Positions 56,141-64,000 of a stretch of 64,000 bases of DNA are shown here, in pieces (position 1 is the stretch's first letter; each line of letters begins with the position of its first letter). The DNA is from Nocardioides allogilvus (GTDB lineage: Bacteria; Actinomycetota; Actinomycetes; Propionibacteriales; Nocardioidaceae), in the NCBI RefSeq assembly GCF_003047285.1, contig NZ_PZYX01000006.1, forward strand, positions 1-64,000, read 5' to 3'. The notes beneath the pieces are model-generated. The model did no database searches and was not told where the DNA came from. It saw nothing but the letters and a program-made list of their open reading frames with translations. Both the position numbers and the translations under genes were made by a program.

Positions 56141-57484
56141 ATGAGCAGCGATCAGGGCCTGTCCATCTTCGACGAGGAGCCGGAGCCCGACACCGACCTC
56201 GACGCCGAGGTGTCGTCCCCGACCGCAGCCAAGGGCGCGCCCCAGAAGGGCGCCTCGGTGGATGACACGGCCACCCAGGTGATGCCCACGGTCTCGAAGT
56301 CCGCACCCCAGCCCGCCACCACGGCGCCCAGCGTCTCGGCGAAGAAGCCCCCGGCGCCCGCGCGCACCGCGCCGACCAGGACCTCCACCCAGACACTCGG
56401 CGAGTCGCTGGCCCAGGGGTCCGCCCGCCCCTCGACCTCGACCCCGGCGCCGACCACGACCGCGACCTCGTCGCCGTCGGGTGCAGCCGCCGGAGCAGCC
56501 CTGCCCGTCGTTCGCCGTGGCGGCTACGACAAGCCCGCCGTCGACCAGCGCCTCGCGCAGCTCGCCGCCGAGAAGTCCGGCCTGAGCAGCAGCCTGAGCG
56601 CCTCCGAGCAGCGCGTGCTGCAGCTCGAGTCGGAGCTGGAGAGCCTGCGCGCCGAGCTGGCCGAGAACAAGTCCCCCTCCTACGCCGGCCTGGGCGGTCG
56701 GGCGACCTCGATGCTCAAGCTCGCCGAGGAGGAGGCCGCCGACGTCCGCACTGCCGCCGCCCGCGACGCCGAGGAGATCCGCCTCCAGGCCAACCGCGAC
56801 GCCAAGGCCGTGCGCGCCGAAGCAGCGCGCGAGGCCGACGACATGCGCCTGGTCCAGCTCAAGGAGCTCGACGAGATGCGCAGCCGGCTCACCGCCGACG
56901 CCGAGCAGGAGCGCACCCTGGCCAAGGGCGAGGCCTCCGACCTCCTGGCCGCCGCCAAGCGCGAGGCCGACCAGGTGCGCCTGGCCGCCCAGCAGGAGAC
57001 CAACGAGCTGCTCACGACGGCCAAGCGCGAGGCCGAGCAGGCCCGTGCCGCCGCCGACCGCGAGGTGCAGGAGGCCCGGCGCACGCTGGCCGTGGAGAAG
57101 GAGCGCCTCGCCCGCGAGGCCACCGACCACCACACCAACGCCACCTCCGAGACGCAGCGACTGGTCCAGGAGGCCGAGCAGCGTGCCAACGCGGCCGAGC
57201 AGCGCGCCCGCGAGGCGACCACGCAGGCCAACGCCCACCGCCAGCAGGCCCAGAGCGAGGCGGAGGGCCTGCTCACCCGGGCCCGCCGCGAGGCCGAGCA
57301 GATCGTCGCCTCCGCGACGACGCAGGCCGACTCGATCGCGTCCAGCGGCGCGGCCGACGCCGAGCGCGAGCTCGCCGCCGTCCAGGCCGAGGTCGAGCGG
57401 ATGACCAAGCGCCGCGACGCGGTCTCCGCCCAGCTCGGTGCGCTGCGCGACGTGGTGTCCGGCTTCGCCGAGGACGAGTCCTGA
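56141..57484 (+). CDS. DivIVA/Scy-like coiled-coil protein
   Basis: In this 447-residue protein the first 125 residues are a disordered, Pro/Thr/Ala/Ser-rich region. A short DivIVA-type segment follows (VVRRGGYDKPAVDQRLAQLA, about residues 124-143), then a long Ala/Glu/Arg coiled coil to the end (repeated 'AKREA(D/E)Q' and 'RREAEQI'). This layout matches actinobacterial polarity and scaffold proteins such as Scy or Wag31-like relatives. A role at the growing pole or septum is likely but not shown. The permease gene is coupled to its stop codon. Confidence 0.75.
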   Translation: MSSDQGLSIFDEEPEPDTDLDAEVSSPTAAKGAPQKGASVDDTATQVMPTVSKSAPQPATTAPSVSAKKPPAPARTAPTRTSTQTLGESLAQGSARPSTSTPAPTTTATSSPSGAAAGAALPVVRRGGYDKPAVDQRLAQLAAEKSGLSSSLSASEQRVLQLESELESLRAELAENKSPSYAGLGGRATSMLKLAEEEAADVRTAAARDAEEIRLQANRDAKAVRAEAAREADDMRLVQLKELDEMRSRLTADAEQERTLAKGEASDLLAAAKREADQVRLAAQQETNELLTTAKREAEQARAAADREVQEARRTLAVEKERLAREATDHHTNATSETQRLVQEAEQRANAAEQRAREATTQANAHRQQAQSEAEGLLTRARREAEQIVASATTQADSIASSGAADAERELAAVQAEVERMTKRRDAVSAQLGALRDVVSGFAEDES

Positions 57485-58812
57485 CCTGGCTCGACCGCCT
57501 CCGGGCGGTCACCCCCGGCAAGGACACCCCACGACCGACACCGGGTCTCGACTCCCTCCAGGACTACGTCGAGGACGCGGTCGACCAGGCCGCCGACCAG
57601 GCTGACCGCGCGGAGGCCTCCGCCGACCGTGCAGACCTGGCCGCCGAGGACGCCCGTGACTCCGCGGAGACCTCGGTGGCCGTCGCCGAGCGCATCGACG
57701 ACGCGACCGACCTGGTCGTCGACGGCGCCAGCACAGCGGCGTACGCCGATCCCCCGGCCGTGCCCGCACCCGAGACGCCCTCGCTGCTGCGCCACTCTCC
57801 CTTCAACATCGGCTTCTTCGGGGCCCTCGGCGCGATCATCGCGGTGTTCTTGAGCCAGCAGCTGCTCAGCATCTCGTCGGTGCTGATCCTGCTCGTGATG
57901 GCGATGTTCCTGGCGATCGGCCTCAACCCCACCGTCGAGTGGTTCATGAAGCGCGGTGTGCGCCGCGGCATCTCCGTGCTGATCGTGCTGGCCGTCGTCA
58001 TCAGCGTGATCGCGCTCTTCGTCATCGCCGTGGCGCCGGTGATCAGCGAGCAGATCGCCCAGATCACCGAGAACGCGCCCGGCTGGTTGCAGGACCTCCA
58101 GCGCAACCAGCGCGTCCAGCAGCTCGACGAGCGCTTCGCGGTCATCGACAAGCTGCAGGACTACGTCACCGAGGGCGACTTCGGCCAGCGGGTCTTCGGT
58201 GGCGCCCTGGGCGTCGGCCTGGCCGTGCTGTCGGCGCTCGCCAACGCGTTCATCGTGGTCGTGCTGATGGTCTACTTCCTGGCCTCGCTGCCGAGCATCA
58301 AGCACGCCGCCTACAACCTCGCGCCCGCCTCGCGCCGGGCCCGCGTCAGCGACCTGGGCGACCAGATCATCCGCTCCACCGGCTCCTACGTCGCCGGGGC
58401 CTTCCTCGTCGCGGTGTGCGCCGGTGTCAGCACGCTCATCTTCACGTTCGTCGTCGGCCTGCGCGACTACAGCTTCGCGCTCGCCTTCATCGTCGCGCTG
58501 CTGTCGCTCATCCCTGTCGTGGGTGCCGTCGTCTCCGGCATCATCATCACCCTGCTGGCGCTCACCGTCTCACCGACGGTGGCGATCATCTCGGCGATCT
58601 ACTACGTCGCCTACCAGCAGGTGGAGTCCTACTTCATCTATCCGCGGATCATGAAGCGCTCGGTCGACATCCCGGGCTCCGTCACGGTGATCGCGGCACT
58701 CGTCGGCGGCTCGCTCATGGGCATCGTCGGCGCGCTCCTCGCCGTACCCGTCGCCGCCGCCCTGCTGCTGCTGCACCGAGAGGTGCTGCTCAAGAGGCAG
58801 GACGCTCGCTGA
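57481..58812 (+). CDS. AI-2E/PerM family membrane transporter
   Basis: This membrane protein of the AI-2E exporter (PerM) superfamily has about eight helices. A GTG at 57676 gives 378 residues, but the frame continues upstream as protein-like, charged sequence (LTWLDRLRAVTPG, then heptad-like DQAADQADRAEASADR) back to a CTG at 57481 that overlaps the previous stop as CTGA. No ATG or GTG lies in that stretch, so a CTG start (443 residues) is proposed. The transport domain begins near residue 100 (FNIGFFGALGAIIAVFLSQQ). Function in this group is unproved. Confidence 0.8.
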   Translation: MTWLDRLRAVTPGKDTPRPTPGLDSLQDYVEDAVDQAADQADRAEASADRADLAAEDARDSAETSVAVAERIDDATDLVVDGASTAAYADPPAVPAPETPSLLRHSPFNIGFFGALGAIIAVFLSQQLLSISSVLILLVMAMFLAIGLNPTVEWFMKRGVRRGISVLIVLAVVISVIALFVIAVAPVISEQIAQITENAPGWLQDLQRNQRVQQLDERFAVIDKLQDYVTEGDFGQRVFGGALGVGLAVLSALANAFIVVVLMVYFLASLPSIKHAAYNLAPASRRARVSDLGDQIIRSTGSYVAGAFLVAVCAGVSTLIFTFVVGLRDYSFALAFIVALLSLIPVVGAVVSGIIITLLALTVSPTVAIISAIYYVAYQQVESYFIYPRIMKRSVDIPGSVTVIAALVGGSLMGIVGALLAVPVAAALLLLHREVLLKRQDAR

Positions 58813-59788
58813 GGTCCTGCTCCTCCGGGAGCGGCTCGACCGCGAGAGCACTGGCGCCCTCGCCGAGCTTGACCACGACGACGCCGGCCAGCACCAGCAC
58901 GCCGCCGAGCATCTGCACCGTGCGCGGCAGCTCGCCGAGCAGCACCCAGGCGAAGACCAGCGCCATCAACACCTCGAGCAGTGCCACGAAGGACGACAGG
59001 CGCGAGCCCAGGCGACGGCCGGCCGCGATGCCGGTGACATAGGCGAAGGCGGCGGTCACCAGGCCGAGCGCGAGCACCGGCACCCACCACACGACCACGC
59101 GCGAGTCGTAGACGACGTCCGCCGTCGTGGCCCGCATGGGCAGCACTCCGAGCCAGCCGGCCGCGAGCAGCACGACTCCCCCGACCACCAGTCCGGCGGC
59201 GGCGAGGCTGATCGGCGGCAGCCCGTTCTCGGTGTCGGCGCCGATGACGAAGTACGTCGCCGCGCCGACCATCGCACCGAGCGCCCAGAGCACTCCGGTG
59301 GTGCTGAGGTCGGCACCCGAGACGACGTCGAGCACGAGGACCAGCCCCAGGGCGGCGATGACCGCCCCGACGACGGTGAGCCGGGTGGGACGGCTGCCGT
59401 GGCGCAGCCACAGCCACATGACCACCGCAACCGGTGCGGTGTACTCGATGAGCAGCGCCACCCCGACCTGCATGTAGCTGACGGCGTAGAAGTAGCACAG
59501 CTGCGCGCCCGCGACCGCGGCGATGCCGTAGGTCAGCACGGTCAGGCGGCTGTCACGCACCAGGTGCCAGCGGCCGCGCAGCGCGAGGGCGCCCGGCACG
59601 ACGAGCACCAGCGCGGCGATGGCGATGCGGGCCGACACCGCGGCGCCGGCCGTCCAGCCGGCGTCGAGCAACCCGCGGGCCAGCGCACCGGAGAGCCCGA
59701 ACGAGACGGCCGACGCGACCGCGAAAGCCAGTCCGGTGGTCGTGCCGGAGCGGCCCGCCACCAGCCTGTCATGAGTCATGGTCGCCAT
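58790..59788 (-). CDS. EamA/DMT family exporter
   Basis: This 332-residue inner-membrane exporter has ten helices in two EamA repeats (LAFAVASAVSFGLSGALARG at the start; GVALLIEYTAPVAVVMWLWL and LSSFVALLEVLMALVFAWVL in the typical places). The substrate is unknown. It is divergent from a CGNR-type regulator, and its end overlaps the converging permease gene by 23 bases. Confidence 0.94.
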   Translation of the reverse strand: MATMTHDRLVAGRSGTTTGLAFAVASAVSFGLSGALARGLLDAGWTAGAAVSARIAIAALVLVVPGALALRGRWHLVRDSRLTVLTYGIAAVAGAQLCYFYAVSYMQVGVALLIEYTAPVAVVMWLWLRHGSRPTRLTVVGAVIAALGLVLVLDVVSGADLSTTGVLWALGAMVGAATYFVIGADTENGLPPISLAAAGLVVGGVVLLAAGWLGVLPMRATTADVVYDSRVVVWWVPVLALGLVTAAFAYVTGIAAGRRLGSRLSSFVALLEVLMALVFAWVLLGELPRTVQMLGGVLVLAGVVVVKLGEGASALAVEPLPEEQDLSERPAS

Positions 59789-59807
59789 GGGTCATGACGC
59801 TAGTCCG

Positions 59808-59828
59808 ACATTGGTAAGGTGTCAATGT
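59808..59828. promoter_or_regulatory. Candidate CGNR operator and leaderless promoter
   Basis: ACATTG-N9-CAATGT is a perfect 6+6 inverted repeat in the 38 bases between the divergent EamA and CGNR genes, reaching into the regulator's GTG codon. TAAGGT at 59815-59820 could be a -10 element seven bases before that GTG, which would make the mRNA leaderless. The role is inferred. Confidence 0.4.
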
Positions 59829-60360
59829 GGCTTTCACTCATGACACCGCGGCGGCTCTCCAGTCCGCCGTCGCCCTCGCCAACACGGCCCTGGAGCCGGA
59901 CACCCTGACGACCGTCGAGGCGCTGTCGGAGTTCTATGCCGAGCACGAGTACTCCGGCGGGCACCAGCAGGACGAGGGCGAGCTGGAGGCCGTCCGCGCG
60001 ATCCGCGACGCCCTGCGCGAGCTCCTCACCGCCGACCGCGCACGCTCCGTGGAGCTGGTCAACGCCATCCTCGCCGACGCCCGGGCCGTGCCCCGACTGG
60101 TGCGCCACGACCGACTCGACTGGCACATCCACGCCATCGACGACGAGGCCCCGCTCGCCCAGCGGGTGATGGTCGAGACCGCCATGGCGATGATAGACGT
60201 GATCCGCGCCGACGAGCACAACCGGCTCGACCTCTGCGCTGCCGACGACTGCAACGGTCTCGTGGTCGACCTGTCGCGCAACCGCTCGCGTCGCTACTGC
60301 TCGACGGCGTGCGGAAACCGCGAGGCCGTCGCGGCCTACCGCGCTCGGCAGAAGGCCTGA
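59827..60360 (+). CDS. CGNR zinc-finger (ABATE domain) regulator
   Basis: This 177-residue protein has an N-terminal ABATE-like stress domain (FTHDTAAALQSAVALANTAL) and the C-terminal zinc finger CAADDCNGLVVD...CSTACGNREAV, with four cysteines and the CGNR motif that names the family. These are DNA-binding regulators. It is divergent from an EamA exporter it probably controls. GTG start. Confidence 0.92.
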   Translation: MAFTHDTAAALQSAVALANTALEPDTLTTVEALSEFYAEHEYSGGHQQDEGELEAVRAIRDALRELLTADRARSVELVNAILADARAVPRLVRHDRLDWHIHAIDDEAPLAQRVMVETAMAMIDVIRADEHNRLDLCAADDCNGLVVDLSRNRSRRYCSTACGNREAVAAYRARQKA

Positions 60361-60361
60361 C

Positions 60362-61138
60362 TCAGGCCGGCACGAACCGCTTCAGCACCTCGACGAACAC
60401 CTCGGGCTGCTCGGAGTGCACCCAGTGCCCCGCGCCCTTGATCGTCACCCGGCGCACGCGCGGGAACAGCCCTTCCATCGCCGGGGCGTAGTCGTCGAGG
60501 ACGTAGGGCGAGTTGGCTCCCCCGATCCACAGCACGGGCTTGTCGAAGACCCCCTCGACAGTCGGCCAGTCACCGAGCGCGCCGAGCTCGTCGCCGAGCA
60601 GCTCCAGGTTCAGCTGCCACTGCCAGGAGTCACCGTCCCGGCGCAGGTTCTGCAGGAGGAAGGAGCGCACCGTCGTGTTGGGTACGGCGCCGCGCAACGC
60701 CGCGTCGGCATCAGCCCGGCTCGAGAGCGAGCCCAGGTCGAGTGCCCGCATCTCCTCGATGTAGCCGGCGAACTCACGCCGCCCGGCGTCGTAGGCGACG
60801 GGCGAGACGTCCACCACGACGAGCTTCTCGACGAGCTCGGGGTGGCGCAGCGCCAGGGTCATCACGATCTTGCCGCCCATGGAGTGGCCGACCAGCGTCA
60901 CCGGGTCGTCGGCGGAGAAGAGCGTGGCGACGGTGTCGGCCATGTCGGCGTACGAGAACTCCTCGGTCCACGCCGACCGACCGTGGTTGGGCATGTCGAT
61001 CAGCAGCACCCGGTGGTCCGCGGCGAACGCCTTGGCGATCTGCGTCCAGTTCTTGCCCTGCCCGAAGAGGCCGTGGCAGAAGGCGATCTGGGGGCCCTGC
61101 TCCCCCAGCCGGGTCACGTTCAGCTGCGTCGCGCTCAC
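60362..61138 (-). CDS. Alpha/beta hydrolase
   Basis: This 258-residue cytosolic hydrolase has the nucleophile elbow GHSMGG (about residue 88), the oxyanion segment CHGLFGQGKNW, an acid residue in the strand after the cap, and the terminal histidine in KGAGHWVHSEQP. It resembles the YbfF/RutD-like esterase group. The substrate is unknown. It converges on the CGNR gene with one base between stop codons. Confidence 0.92.
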   Translation of the reverse strand: MSATQLNVTRLGEQGPQIAFCHGLFGQGKNWTQIAKAFAADHRVLLIDMPNHGRSAWTEEFSYADMADTVATLFSADDPVTLVGHSMGGKIVMTLALRHPELVEKLVVVDVSPVAYDAGRREFAGYIEEMRALDLGSLSSRADADAALRGAVPNTTVRSFLLQNLRRDGDSWQWQLNLELLGDELGALGDWPTVEGVFDKPVLWIGGANSPYVLDDYAPAMEGLFPRVRRVTIKGAGHWVHSEQPEVFVEVLKRFVPA

Positions 61139-61185
61139 CGGGTCAGTGTGTCAGCACGCAGCGATGCGCCAATCGGGAGGACCGA

Positions 61186-61947
61186 CTAGAAGTCGAACCC
61201 GTCGAACATCCCGCCGATGCCGTCGCCGATGCTCCCGAACATGTCGCCGAGGCCCTCGCCCAACGCGCCGATGCCTTCGCCGAGGCCGTCGAAGCCACCG
61301 CCGAAGAGCATGCCCATGAACATCCAGTCCATCGGGCCGAAGCCGCCGAAGTAGCCCTGGGCGTAGGGCTGGTAGGCGCGACCGCCCTGCCAGTAGGGCA
61401 CCCGCCGCGAGCCGACCATCACCTTGCGGATGTCGGGCTCTGCACCGACCCGCACCCGCTCGGCGTCGAGCTGGCAGGCCGGGACGTCACGCCGGGCGCC
61501 GCCGGGCGGGGTGTAGGGCACGTCCACCACGGACATGCCGTGGCGCGGGTCGAAGAAGCACGGCGGCCGCCGTGTCGGCAGCGGCCGGCCGTCGACGCGG
61601 GCGCGCACGCAGGCCATGGCATAGCGGCCGTCCTCGAGGATCTCGGTGACGTGGCGGATGTCGTCGGGCTTGCTCATCTTGGCGGCCGCGGTCTTGGACG
61701 ACTCGTAGGCGTCCAGGGCGCGCTGGTAGTCGGCGTTCTCGCCGGCACCGAGGTCGCGACCAGCCATGTCGATGTCGAGGTCCTGCAGCTCCACGCCGAG
61801 GGCGGTGACGTCCTCCTCGGCCAACCGCTTGACCGGCTCGAGCTCCGCCTCGGCCTTGGCCAGCTGCCGCTTCTTCGCGGTCTGCCCGGCGGTCACAGCC
61901 GCCACCACGAGCCCACCCAGCACCACGAGCAGCAGCACGATCTCCAT
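61186..61947 (-). CDS. Membrane-anchored protein with glycine-rich tail, unknown
   Basis: This 253-residue protein has an N-terminal membrane helix (EIVLLLVVLGGLVVAAVTAG), a coiled-coil-like stretch (about 20-90), and a cysteine-containing domain (AMACVRARVDGRPLPTRRPP to about 165). A tail rich in Gly, Phe and Met follows from residue 190 (FGGFGPMDWMFMGMLFGGGF). I do not recognise the family. The tail resembles those of small TPM- or phage-shock-associated proteins only superficially. Confidence 0.7.
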   Translation of the reverse strand: MEIVLLLVVLGGLVVAAVTAGQTAKKRQLAKAEAELEPVKRLAEEDVTALGVELQDLDIDMAGRDLGAGENADYQRALDAYESSKTAAAKMSKPDDIRHVTEILEDGRYAMACVRARVDGRPLPTRRPPCFFDPRHGMSVVDVPYTPPGGARRDVPACQLDAERVRVGAEPDIRKVMVGSRRVPYWQGGRAYQPYAQGYFGGFGPMDWMFMGMLFGGGFDGLGEGIGALGEGLGDMFGSIGDGIGGMFDGFDF

Positions 61948-62011
61948 GCCCGCAGCCTACGCGGGCGCTCCACGTCGCGGCGGCGCACAGGCTGCCTGCC
62001 AGACTCCTCGC

Positions 62012-62506
62012 ATGGCAACCGACGAGCGCTTCGAGGTCACCCGCTCCTTCCCTCATCCCCCAGCCGACGTGTTCGCGGTCCTGTGCGATCCTCAGGGCCA
62101 CGTCGCCATCGACTCGTCGGGCATGCTCCAGGACGCCGAGGGCGATCCGGTCTCCGCCGTGGGCGACTCGTTCGTCGTCCACATGGATCGCGAGGCGCTC
62201 GGCGACTTCGACATGGGCCAGTACGACGTCACGGTGACGATCCGCACCTTCGAGGCCGACCGCGAGATCGCCTGGACGGTGCTCGGCCGCCTGCGGCCGC
62301 AGATCGGCCATGTCTTCGGCTACCGGATCGAGCCGACCGACGGCGGCGGCAGCCTGGTCACGTCCTACTACGACTGGTCCGACATCGCGCCGCACTGGCG
62401 GGAGGCCGGCATCTTCCCGGTGCTCTCCGAGAGCGCCCTGAAGGCGACGCTCGGCATCCTCGAGCGCACGGTGCGCCGCGGCTACCCGCTCGTGGCCGCC
62501 CGCTGA
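62012..62506 (+). CDS. SRPBCC family protein (polyketide-cyclase/START-like)
   Basis: This 164-residue protein has the helix-grip pattern: FEVTRSFPHPPADVFAVLCD at the N-terminus, a run of beta strands, and the long C-terminal helix SALKATLGILERTVRRG. Members bind hydrophobic ligands, and no catalytic residue can be assigned. Its end overlaps the converging WYL regulator gene by 25 bases. Confidence 0.88.
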   Translation: MATDERFEVTRSFPHPPADVFAVLCDPQGHVAIDSSGMLQDAEGDPVSAVGDSFVVHMDREALGDFDMGQYDVTVTIRTFEADREIAWTVLGRLRPQIGHVFGYRIEPTDGGGSLVTSYYDWSDIAPHWREAGIFPVLSESALKATLGILERTVRRGYPLVAAR

Positions 62507-63435
62507 AGCCGCTCCCCCAGCTCGGCCGCGACGGTGGCCAGCTCGGGCGGTTGGAGGAACTCGCAGTCCAGGCCCGTCATCACGCAGTGGAACGCGAGGT
62601 ACTCCAGTGAGTCGATGCCTGCCTCCAGCAGGGTCGTCGACTCGTCGATCGCCGTCAGGGTGACCCAGCGCGTGCTGACCTTCGCCGCCACCTCCTCGAG
62701 GCCCGCCAGCACGCGCACCTGGGCCTGGTTGCTGTACGGCGCCCGGCTGATCGCGTTCTGGACGTACTCCGACGGGTCGGGGTGCTCGCGGAGCGTGAAC
62801 CGCCAGGTCGACGGCGTCACGGCGCGCATGCGGTCGAGCCGGAACGTCCGCCAGTCCTCCCGGTCGACGTCCCACGCCATGAGGTACCACCGCCGGCCGG
62901 TCGCGACCAGCCGCACGGGCTCCACCCAGCGCTCGCTCGCAGCGCCGTCGCGGGCGTCGTAGCCGAACCGCACCCGCAGCAGGTCGCGACAGGCCTTGGC
63001 CAGGGTCAGCAGCACGTCGCCGTCGACCAGGTCCGCGTTGCTGCTCAGCGTCTCGGTCGACTGGTGGATCGCCTTGACCTCCGAACGCAGCCGCGGCGGC
63101 ATCACCTGGTCGAGCTTGGCGAGGGTGCTCAGGGCTGCCTCGCTCGCGCCCGTGACCGTGCCGCCGGCCGCGAGGCGCAGCGACACCGCGATGGCCACGG
63201 CCTCCTCGTCGTCGAGCAGCAGCGGTGGCAGGTCCTTGCCACGGCCGAGCTGGTAGCCGCCGCCGAGGCCCTGGGTCGCCAGCACCGGATAGCCGAGGTT
63301 GCGCAGGCGGTCGACGTCGCGCCGGATGCTGCGCGTCGTGACGCCAAGCCGCTCGGCCAGCTCGGGGCCGGTCCAGACCGGTCGCTGCTGGAGGAGGGAC
63401 AGCAGGCTCAGCACCCGCTGGGTGGTGTCGCTCAT
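62482..63435 (-). CDS. WYL-domain transcriptional regulator (YafY type)
   Basis: This 317-residue regulator has an N-terminal HTH_11 helix-turn-helix (LAERLGVTTRSIRRDVDRL, residues about 27-45), the LPPLLLDDEEAVAIAVSL linker, a WYL domain with RRWYLMAWDVDREDWRTFRL and a C-terminal WCX extension. The ATG at 63435 was chosen. A near-perfect palindrome lies 22 bases upstream, suggesting autoregulation. Confidence 0.94.
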   Translation of the reverse strand: MSDTTQRVLSLLSLLQQRPVWTGPELAERLGVTTRSIRRDVDRLRNLGYPVLATQGLGGGYQLGRGKDLPPLLLDDEEAVAIAVSLRLAAGGTVTGASEAALSTLAKLDQVMPPRLRSEVKAIHQSTETLSSNADLVDGDVLLTLAKACRDLLRVRFGYDARDGAASERWVEPVRLVATGRRWYLMAWDVDREDWRTFRLDRMRAVTPSTWRFTLREHPDPSEYVQNAISRAPYSNQAQVRVLAGLEEVAAKVSTRWVTLTAIDESTTLLEAGIDSLEYLAFHCVMTGLDCEFLQPPELATVAAELGERLQRAATSG

Positions 63436-63456
63436 GGCGTCATGCTGGCAGACAGG

Positions 63457-63475
63457 GCGGACAGATCCTGTCCGC
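63457..63475. promoter_or_regulatory. Palindromic operator candidate for the WYL regulator
   Basis: GCGGACAG-ATC-CTGTCCGC is a perfect inverted repeat with 8-base arms, 22 bases upstream of the WYL regulator start. The core GGACA...TGTCC type is what I recall before YafY-like regulators in Actinobacteria. The remaining gap to 63670 holds no gene I can see. Confidence 0.5.
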
Positions 63476-63670
63476 GTCGCCAGCCGATCGGCACAAGCAG
63501 GCCGCGGGCTCACCCCCGCGAATCCCGCGGCCTGCTGTCTGCGCCGGCGGGTGGACTGTCCCCTGTGCGGTCCACACGCCTCGGCTGCAGGACTAGGTTC
63601 TCGCGCTCCGGAGGGCCCCGGCATCGGTAGTCCTACCTATTCAGTGGCGCATCACCGATAGATTCGCCCC

Positions 63671-64000
63671 GTGCTCACCCCATGTCTCGGTCGCGAGCAG
63701 ACCCAGGCTCGTCTCGCGACGGCGTTGGCGGCCTCGCGCTGGGTCAGCATCGTCGGCCCGCCCGGCAGCGGAAAGACCCTGCTGGCACGACATGCGGCCG
63801 CCCGGGGCCACAGCACGTGGGTCAACGCGCGCGGGATGCTGCGCGCCGACGAGGTGCTCTCGGCCTGCCTGGACGCCCTCGACGTCCCGCCCACGCCCGG
63901 CGACTCCCCCGAAGGTGCCCTGTGCCGGGCGATGGACGGCCTCGACTCGCTGCTCGTCGTCGACGGCCTCGACCTCGATCCGGGTGTCCTGGGCCCGACC
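63671..64000 (+). CDS. P-loop ATPase, N-terminus (possible LuxR/LAL-type regulator)
   Basis: The visible 110 residues from a GTG start contain LGREQTQARLATALAASRWV, the Walker A motif GPPGSGKTLLARH, and a Walker B-like LLVVDGLDLDPG. This order, starting with an 'LxGRexe...L' lead-in, is typical of STAND-type ATPases at the N-terminus of large LuxR/MalT-like or SARP-type regulators. The gene runs off the window, so the effector domain is unseen and the family remains tentative. Confidence 0.75.
   Translation, partial: MLTPCLGREQTQARLATALAASRWVSIVGPPGSGKTLLARHAAARGHSTWVNARGMLRADEVLSACLDALDVPPTPGDSPEGALCRAMDGLDSLLVVDGLDLDPGVLGPT

Overview
The window is 64 kb of a high-GC actinobacterial chromosome. 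Gene content and style point to Nocardioides or a close relative in the Propionibacteriales. Evidence for this is the GlgE glycogen/trehalose cluster, the ethylmalonyl-CoA genes (ccr, mce, meaB, thiolase), the many GTG starts, and two copies of a dispersed repeat of the TGGTTGAGCA...CGAAACC type that I recall as common in Nocardioides genomes. The genus is an inference from this pattern.

Left end (1-4,990) is accessory DNA, probably part of an integrative element inserted at the 3' end of a tRNA-Ala(GGC) gene. Reading leftward from the tRNA there are an excisionase and a tyrosine recombinase, whose frames overlap. Next come a relic of a tRNA-Val 3' half with its terminator, a tandem direct repeat and a second excisionase-like gene. 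Beyond these lie two translationally coupled genes of unknown function, a DUF4913 gene, and a single-stranded DNA-binding protein gene cut off by the end of an IS3-like element. The far end of the element lies outside the window.

From 5,000 to 15,400 is mostly core genome. It holds proA, a 49-residue membrane protein, nadD, rsfS and a GpgP-like histidine phosphatase in one leftward, mostly overlapping run, then a secreted protein of unknown function and etfBA. Two paralogous secreted Ig-repeat proteins, a small membrane protein and an enoyl-CoA hydratase follow.

From 15,450 to 32,061 is a polysaccharide block. glgX is followed by a channel-like membrane protein. glgP reads the other way, with a large secreted M36 metallopeptidase divergent from it. 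glgE, treS, maltokinase and glgB form a tightly overlapping operon. Together these genes can convert trehalose to maltose, maltose to maltose-1-phosphate, and maltose-1-phosphate to branched alpha-glucan, and can degrade that glucan again.

From 32,089 to 50,975 are mixed genes. They include a secreted cupredoxin-like protein divergent from a multicopper oxidase that carries an extra N-terminal cupredoxin domain, a Nudix hydrolase and ppdK. Further along are an aldo/keto reductase, an EamA exporter with a divergent LysR regulator, and an IMPase-like protein with an altered metal site. A GNAT acetyltransferase, a DUF222/HNH gene, two nitroreductase-type genes, a cysteine-free thioredoxin/TPR protein, GtrA, a YjbR-like protein, a TetR-MMPL pair and an alkyltransferase-like protein complete this stretch.

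From 50,985 to 64,000 the ethylmalonyl-CoA genes are arranged around a short divergent promoter region (meaB and thiolase leftward, mce and ccr rightward). After them come a DivIVA/Scy-like coiled-coil protein coupled to an AI-2E-family permease, an EamA exporter with a divergent CGNR regulator, an alpha/beta hydrolase and an SRPBCC protein. A WYL regulator with a palindromic operator candidate follows, and the window ends inside a P-loop ATPase gene, possibly a LuxR-type regulator.
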